Part shown: in pieces, positions 60,312 through 64,000 of the stretch | Layout of the letters: each line of letters opens with the position of its first letter | How positions within the stretch are numbered: the stretch's first letter is position 1 | Source: Fibrobacter sp. UWR2 | GTDB lineage: Bacteria > Fibrobacterota > Fibrobacteria > Fibrobacterales > Fibrobacteraceae | Length of the DNA: 64,000 bases | NCBI RefSeq assembly: GCF_002210285.1 | Contig: NZ_MWQE01000001.1 | Span: 973,582 to 1,037,581, forward strand | Reading direction: 5' to 3' | Position numbers and translations under genes: made by a program | The notes under the pieces: generated by a model | What the model saw: only the letters and a program-made list of their open reading frames with translations | Databases searched by the model: none | Told to the model about the DNA's origin: nothing

Positions 60312-61595
60312 ATGCTCAAATCTACACTGCAACAGACCGATCCGGAAATCTACAACATCATTCAGGAAGAAGCCGAACGCCAGGAATATGGCATCGAGCT
60401 CATCGCTTCTGAAAACTACACCTCCAAGGCCGTCATGGAAGCCATGGGCTCCGTGCTGACCAACAAGTACAGCGAAGGCTATGTGGGCAAGCGCTACTAC
60501 GGTGGTAACGAAGTGATCGACAAGATGGAAGCATTGGCCATCGAACGTTGCAAGAAACTCTTTGGTTGCGACCATGTGAACATCCAGCCGCTGTCCGGTT
60601 CTCCGGCCAACGCTGCCGTGTACTTCGCCGTCCTCAAACCGGGCGACAAGGTCCTCGGCCTCAAGCTCGACCACGGTGGACACCTTTCTCACGGCCATCC
60701 GGTGAACTTCTCCGGCATGCTCTACAACTTCGTGCAGTACGAAGTCGATAAGGAAACTGGCCGCATCGACATGGACAAGGTCCGCGAAATTGCTCTCCGC
60801 GAAAAGCCGAAGATGATCCTCGCCGGTTTCTCTGCCTACAGCCGTAACCTCGACTGGAAGCGCTTCAAGGAAATCGCTGACGAAGTCGGCGCCCTCACCA
60901 TGGCCGACATTTCTCACGTCGCTGGCCTCATCGCCGGTAAGGCAATCGATTCTCCGGTGCCGTACTTCGACATCGTGACGACCACGACCCACAAGACTCT
61001 CCGTGGCCCGCGTTCCGCTATCATCATGTGCAAGGACCGCACCATCCAGAAGATGGTGAAGGGCGAACTCAAGGAAGTTTCCCTGGCCAAGGAAATCGAC
61101 AAGGGCGTGTTCCCGGGCATGCAGGGTGGTCCGCACGACCACATCAACGCCGGTAAGGCCGTTGCATTCCTCGAAGCTTTGCAGCCGGAATTCCAGACCT
61201 ACGCGAAGAACGTCATCAAGAACGCTCAGGCCATGTGTGCCGAAATGCAGAAACTCGGCTACAAGGTGATTAGCGATGGCACCGACAACCACCTCATCGT
61301 TGTCGATATGACTTCCAAGGGCGTTTCCGGTAAGGAAGCCGAAGTGGCCATGGAAAAGGTCGGCATCTCCTGCAGCCGTTCTACCATCCCGTTCGATCCG
61401 CGCAAGCCGATGGACCCGTCCGGTGTGCGTCTCGGTACTGCCGCTATCACGACCCGTGGCTTCGACGAAGAAGACACCCGCGAAGTGGCTCGCATTATCG
61501 ACCGCGCCATCCAGGCCAAGGACGACGATGCCGCTCTCGCCAAGATCCGCGAAGAAATCGTGGCTCTCTGCAAGAAGCACCCGCTTTATAAATAA
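60312..61595 (+). CDS. glyA: Serine hydroxymethyltransferase
   Basis: 427 residues (E. coli: 417). Interconverts serine and glycine with tetrahydrofolate, the main one-carbon source. Signatures: ELIASENYTSKAVMEAMGS, NKYSEGYVGKRYYGGNE, QPLSGSPANAAVYFAVLKPG, ADISHVAGLIAGK and the cofactor Lys in TTTTHKTLRGPRSAIIMC. A standard housekeeping gene; functionally linked to folC at the other end of the window only through folate. Confidence 0.97.
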   Translation: MLKSTLQQTDPEIYNIIQEEAERQEYGIELIASENYTSKAVMEAMGSVLTNKYSEGYVGKRYYGGNEVIDKMEALAIERCKKLFGCDHVNIQPLSGSPANAAVYFAVLKPGDKVLGLKLDHGGHLSHGHPVNFSGMLYNFVQYEVDKETGRIDMDKVREIALREKPKMILAGFSAYSRNLDWKRFKEIADEVGALTMADISHVAGLIAGKAIDSPVPYFDIVTTTTHKTLRGPRSAIIMCKDRTIQKMVKGELKEVSLAKEIDKGVFPGMQGGPHDHINAGKAVAFLEALQPEFQTYAKNVIKNAQAMCAEMQKLGYKVISDGTDNHLIVVDMTSKGVSGKEAEVAMEKVGISCSRSTIPFDPRKPMDPSGVRLGTAAITTRGFDEEDTREVARIIDRAIQAKDDDAALAKIREEIVALCKKHPLYK

Positions 61596-61611
61596 CCGCT
61601 CGCGCTAGACT

Positions 61612-61689
61612 AGGGGATTAAATTGCTCCGGTCTGCGCTCGCTCTCGCAACCACGCCTCGTTAATACGAGGCGTTTGTTGCTCACAATC
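61612..61689. repeat. Intergenic repeat with variable hairpin, copy 2
   Basis: Arms AATTGCTCCGGT, GCTCTCGCAACC and TTGTTGCTCACA as in copy 1 at 18022, but the hairpin is ACGCCTCG/CGAGGCGT with loop TTAATA. A further hairpin CGCTCGT/ACGAGCG (61695-61717) follows. Confidence 0.7.
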
Positions 61690-61736
61690 GTAACCGCTCG
61701 TGCGCAATAAACGAGCGCGGCTGTTAATAGAAATTT

Positions 61737-61762
61737 GCCCCGGCACACCGCCGGGGCTTTTT
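61737..61762 (+). terminator. Rho-independent terminator downstream of glyA
   Basis: GCCCCGGC, loop ACACC, GCCGGGGC, TTTTT. Confidence 0.93.
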
Positions 61763-61781
61763 GCCTTTGGCAAGGAAAATG

Positions 61782-61787
61782 TATATT
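61782..61787 (+). promoter_or_regulatory. -10 element TATATT before the 61811 gene
   Basis: TATATT 23 bases before the start, with AAGGA at 61800-61804. Confidence 0.45.
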
Positions 61788-61810
61788 CATAGAATTCACA
61801 AGGATTTTCT

Positions 61811-62482
61811 ATGAATCGTTCTTTTGCCATTATTGCTTTGCTTGCGTTGTTGTTTGCGACGGACGCTCTTTGCGGCATCTTGACTGATTCTCGTGATGGT
61901 CAAACTTACAGGACGGTGAAAATCGGCAATCAGGTTTGGATGGCGGAGAACTTGAACTACGAGACAGCAAATTCCTACTGCTACAAGGATAGCGTGTCCA
62001 ACTGCACCAAGTACGGTCGCCTTTACACTTGGGCTGCTGCGAAAACCGCTTGTCCGAGCGGCTGGCATTTGCCGACAGAGGTCGAATTTAAAGAGCTAGT
62101 TTCTACTGTTGGCGGTTCTAGTACAGCAGGCAAGATGCTCAAGTCCACTAGCGGCTGGGATGACGATGAAGGGGAAAGCGGCAATGGTACGGATGCCTAC
62201 TTGTTCACGGCGTTGCCTGCTGGCGAATGGTCCGACAACGGTGGGATTTACCGTGAAGAGGGCCTTTATGCGTTCTTCTGGGGTTCTACTGATGATGGTA
62301 TCGCGTACAGTATGAACTTGCACTACCACGACGACATTGCAGGCCTGGGTAACGGCAACAAGGACACCGGACACTCTGTCCGTTGTATCAAAGGTTTAGA
62401 GGTGAAAAAGAGAACGACGCTCGTAGGGATTTTTATATCATTCTGTCAATATATAATGTGGTGTCTAAAATACCTTTTTTGA
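61811..62482 (+). CDS. Secreted paralogous-domain (TIGR02145) protein with hydrophobic tail
   Basis: 223 residues. Hydrophobic signal segment SFAIIALLALLFATDALCG directly before the domain; there is no Ser linker and no good lipobox. Domain: LTDSRDGQTYRTVKIGNQVW, MAENLNYETANSYCYKD, KYGRLYTWAAAKTACPSGWH, LPTEVEF, FWGSTDDGI and HSVRCIKG. The usual stop after RCIKD is missing and the frame runs on for 30 residues ending in a hydrophobic stretch (TLVGIFISFCQYIMWCLKYL) that could be a membrane helix or simply non-native tail. Confidence 0.82.
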   Translation: MNRSFAIIALLALLFATDALCGILTDSRDGQTYRTVKIGNQVWMAENLNYETANSYCYKDSVSNCTKYGRLYTWAAAKTACPSGWHLPTEVEFKELVSTVGGSSTAGKMLKSTSGWDDDEGESGNGTDAYLFTALPAGEWSDNGGIYREEGLYAFFWGSTDDGIAYSMNLHYHDDIAGLGNGNKDTGHSVRCIKGLEVKKRTTLVGIFISFCQYIMWCLKYLF

Positions 62483-62504
62483 CCAAATAAGCTAAAGTAA
62501 ATTG

Positions 62505-62532
62505 GCCCTCGGTTCAAAGCCGGGGGCTTTTT
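62505..62532 (+). terminator. Rho-independent terminator
   Basis: GCCCTCGG, loop TTCAAAG, CCGGGGGC (one G-U pair), TTTTT; followed directly by TATATT at 62535-62540 of the next gene. Confidence 0.88.
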
Positions 62533-62553
62533 CTTATATTTCAAGTAAATAAC

Positions 62554-62609
62554 AGGAGGAAATATGCGTTCCCTTTGGCTTGGAATTCTTGCTTGTGCGG
62601 CGATGCTTG
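62554..62609 (+). repeat. 56-bp direct repeat at gene start, copy 1
   Basis: Ribosome site, ATG and first 15 codons of the 62564 gene; identical to 63945-64000, where the window ends. Confidence 0.97.
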
Positions 62610-63940
62610 CTGCCTGCGGTGACGACGATAGCGATTTTGTGACACGTCCTTCGGGCGGTTCGTCTTCGAGTTTGTGTAAGGACTGCGACGACGGGTCTTC
62701 GTCCAGTAAAAAGCAGGGAGATGGCGGCTCGGATGCCGCCATGACGAACAGTTCGGCGAAGTCTTCTTCTAGTTCTGTGACTTTGGCTATTCCGTGTAAG
62801 ACCGATAGTACAGATATATGCGAGTATAAATTGTGGCCTGATAGCGACGCGACTATCACGTCCGTCACCATTGGCTCCCAGATCTGGATGGATGATAATT
62901 TGAGTAATGGAACCAAATCCAGATATACGAATTGGTCAGATGCGGTGGGAGAACGTCTTGAGGATGACTGTAATAGCTGGTTGTGCAACCCAGGATTAGG
63001 CGTTTTTCGTGGTGCGTGCCCAGAAGGCTGGCATCTGCCGGATACTACTGAATGGAATACGCTAATCGCTGCTGTAGGCGGTAGGTATAATGCTGGATCC
63101 CTGATGAGTTTGTGGAATGAGTATCCTTGGCGATGCGGAAAAACTCCAGATGCCTATGGTTTTTCGGCGAGAATGGATGGTATGGTGTATGCAGATGGTT
63201 TTACTTCCGGGAAAGGTTATTATGCTGTATTTTGGAGTGCTACAGAACGCAATGAAAATCAAGCATATGCTATAAGTTTATCATGCACCGGAGACTCCGC
63301 GTCTTGGGAATACTATGGCAAGAACTCGAGGATTATGGTTCGCTGTTTGAAGGATGACCCTTCGGATAAAAAAATTGATATCTCGTCGCTTGGATGCAGA
63401 ACGGAAACTGAAGATAACTGCGAATACGGCGAATTGATAGATTCCCGCGATGGCCAGGCATACAAAACCGTGAAAATTGATACCCTGTGGTGGATGGCGG
63501 AGAATTTGAATTATGAGACGGATAGCAGTTTCTGTTATGAAGATTCCTCCGAATATTGCGAAAAAAAAGGGCGTCTTTACGTATGGGAAGATGCTGATAC
63601 GGCTTGCCCTGAGGGGTGGCATTTGCCCAGTGCTTTAGATGTTGAAGACCTGTATCAAACCGCTGGAGGAAAATTTGTGGCGGGTAAACTTCTGAAAACG
63701 ACTACTTTTAAAGATCGCGTAGGTACGGATGCTTTTGGTTTTTCGGCGTTGCCGGCTGGTCTTAGGAATGCTGATAATGGAAATTTTAGTTGGGGGGAAT
63801 ATCTTGCATATATGTGGACGTCTCTGAGTTACTCTAATTCGAAGGCCTGGGGTATAAGATTTAGTTATCGTTTAGATGAAGTTGAAACAGATGAATATGA
63901 TAAGTTTGATGCTTTATCCGTCCGTTGCGTTAAGGACTAA
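62564..63940 (+). CDS. Lipoprotein with two paralogous (TIGR02145) domains
   Basis: 458 residues. Signal MRSLWLGILACAAMLAACGD (lipidated Cys18). The short Ser linker includes GDGGSDAAMT from a palindromic repeat. Domain 1 (about 85-265) is degenerate: SVTIGSQIWMDDNLSN replaces the WMAENLNY block, with RGACPEGWHLPDTTEW, FWSATERNE and IMVRCLKDD. Domain 2 (about 275-458) is canonical: IDSRDGQAYKTVKIDTLWWM, CEKKGRLYVWEDAD, CPEGWHLPSALD, LSVRCVKD. Two-domain members suggest duplication within the gene. Strong AGGAGG ribosome site. Confidence 0.87.
   Translation: MRSLWLGILACAAMLAACGDDDSDFVTRPSGGSSSSLCKDCDDGSSSSKKQGDGGSDAAMTNSSAKSSSSSVTLAIPCKTDSTDICEYKLWPDSDATITSVTIGSQIWMDDNLSNGTKSRYTNWSDAVGERLEDDCNSWLCNPGLGVFRGACPEGWHLPDTTEWNTLIAAVGGRYNAGSLMSLWNEYPWRCGKTPDAYGFSARMDGMVYADGFTSGKGYYAVFWSATERNENQAYAISLSCTGDSASWEYYGKNSRIMVRCLKDDPSDKKIDISSLGCRTETEDNCEYGELIDSRDGQAYKTVKIDTLWWMAENLNYETDSSFCYEDSSEYCEKKGRLYVWEDADTACPEGWHLPSALDVEDLYQTAGGKFVAGKLLKTTTFKDRVGTDAFGFSALPAGLRNADNGNFSWGEYLAYMWTSLSYSNSKAWGIRFSYRLDEVETDEYDKFDALSVRCVKD
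62721..62742. repeat. REP-like palindrome in the Ser-rich linker
   Basis: ATGGCGGC, loop TCGGAT, GCCGCCAT, followed by GAC; nearly the same as the copy at 31412. Confidence 0.88.
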
Positions 63941-63944
63941 CTTT

Positions 63945-64000
63945 AGGAGGAAATATGCGTTCCCTTTGGCTTGGAATTCTTGCTTGTGCGGCGATGCTTG
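63945..64000 (+). repeat. 56-bp direct repeat at gene start, copy 2
   Basis: Identical to 62554-62609; the match may extend past the window. Confidence 0.97.
63955..64000 (+). CDS. Start of a further lipoprotein of the same family (cut by window edge)
   Basis: Fifteen codons, MRSLWLGILACAAML, identical in DNA to the start of the 62564 gene, with the same AGGAGG ribosome site, 14 bases after its stop. Presumably another paralogous-domain lipoprotein in tandem; the rest is outside the window. Confidence 0.75.
   Translation, partial: MRSLWLGILACAAML

Noticed and set aside
1..64000. CRISPR arrays, tRNA or rRNA genes, insertion sequences, prophage genes
   Set aside because: None seen: no regularly spaced repeats, no cloverleaf with GGTTCGAATCC-type arm, and no transposase, integrase or phage structural protein among the frames examined.

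Overview
The window most likely comes from a Fibrobacter species (phylum Fibrobacterota, anaerobic fibre degraders of the gut). Evidence: seven complete, broken or partial lipoproteins plus one secreted protein carry the Fibrobacter succinogenes major paralogous domain (TIGR02145 type: DSRDGQ, WMAENLNY, GRLYxW, CPxGWHLP and SVRCIKD motifs); there is a TIGR02147-type regulator; a large modular GH51-type glycosidase resembles endoglucanase F (Cel51A); and a six-gene pectin block is present. Assignment is from sequence reading only.

Layout. 1-2393: folC (5' end cut off) converging on xseA. 2394-7170: a conspicuously AT-rich island with two overlapping secreted-protein genes, the first joining a CBM3-like module to a papain-like cysteine peptidase. 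7171-12843: broken and intact paralogous lipoproteins, a DUF4398-like lipoprotein plus OmpA-family protein, a solitary Phd/YefM antitoxin, and leuA behind what reads as a complete leucine attenuator. 12843-19743: aminotransferase, GT4, a structured RNA candidate, a membrane-anchored Arg-rich protein, slyD, a phosphoesterase, rlmH and prfC. 19837-24888: paralogous lipoprotein, DsbA-like lipoprotein and the GH51-type enzyme. 24928-28221: four secreted proteins of unknown function, bracketed by a duplicated promoter plus signal-peptide segment and a glgB remnant. 28322-37600: glgB, thioesterase, lipoprotein, aldehyde dehydrogenase, sufB, histidine phosphatase and a neurotransmitter:sodium symporter-type transporter. 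37597-48145: topB, lipoproteins, ddh, a UvrA paralogue, an outer-membrane-type protein and a YihY/BrkB membrane protein. 48392-60240: rhamnogalacturonan/pectin block (two PL11 lyases, two CE12-type esterases, a TIGR02147 regulator, a PL1-like lipoprotein). 60312-64000: glyA and a run of paralogous-domain genes, the last cut by the window edge.

How it fits together. The extracellular theme is plant cell wall attack: the PL11 enzymes cleave the rhamnogalacturonan I backbone, CE12 esterases remove acetyl groups that block them, CBM35-like modules hold them on the polymer, and the GH51-type enzyme acts on glucan or arabinose-containing polymers. GlgB fits the large glycogen reserves known for Fibrobacter.

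The most unusual signal is a family of short palindromic repeats (GTCAT, a stem-loop, ATCT) found both between genes and in frame inside at least six coding sequences, where they add 8-15 residues. Other points to follow up are the leucine attenuator, an unassigned multi-hairpin RNA with its own terminator, a repeat element whose hairpin differs in sequence but not in pairing between two copies, and the CBM3-peptidase protein.
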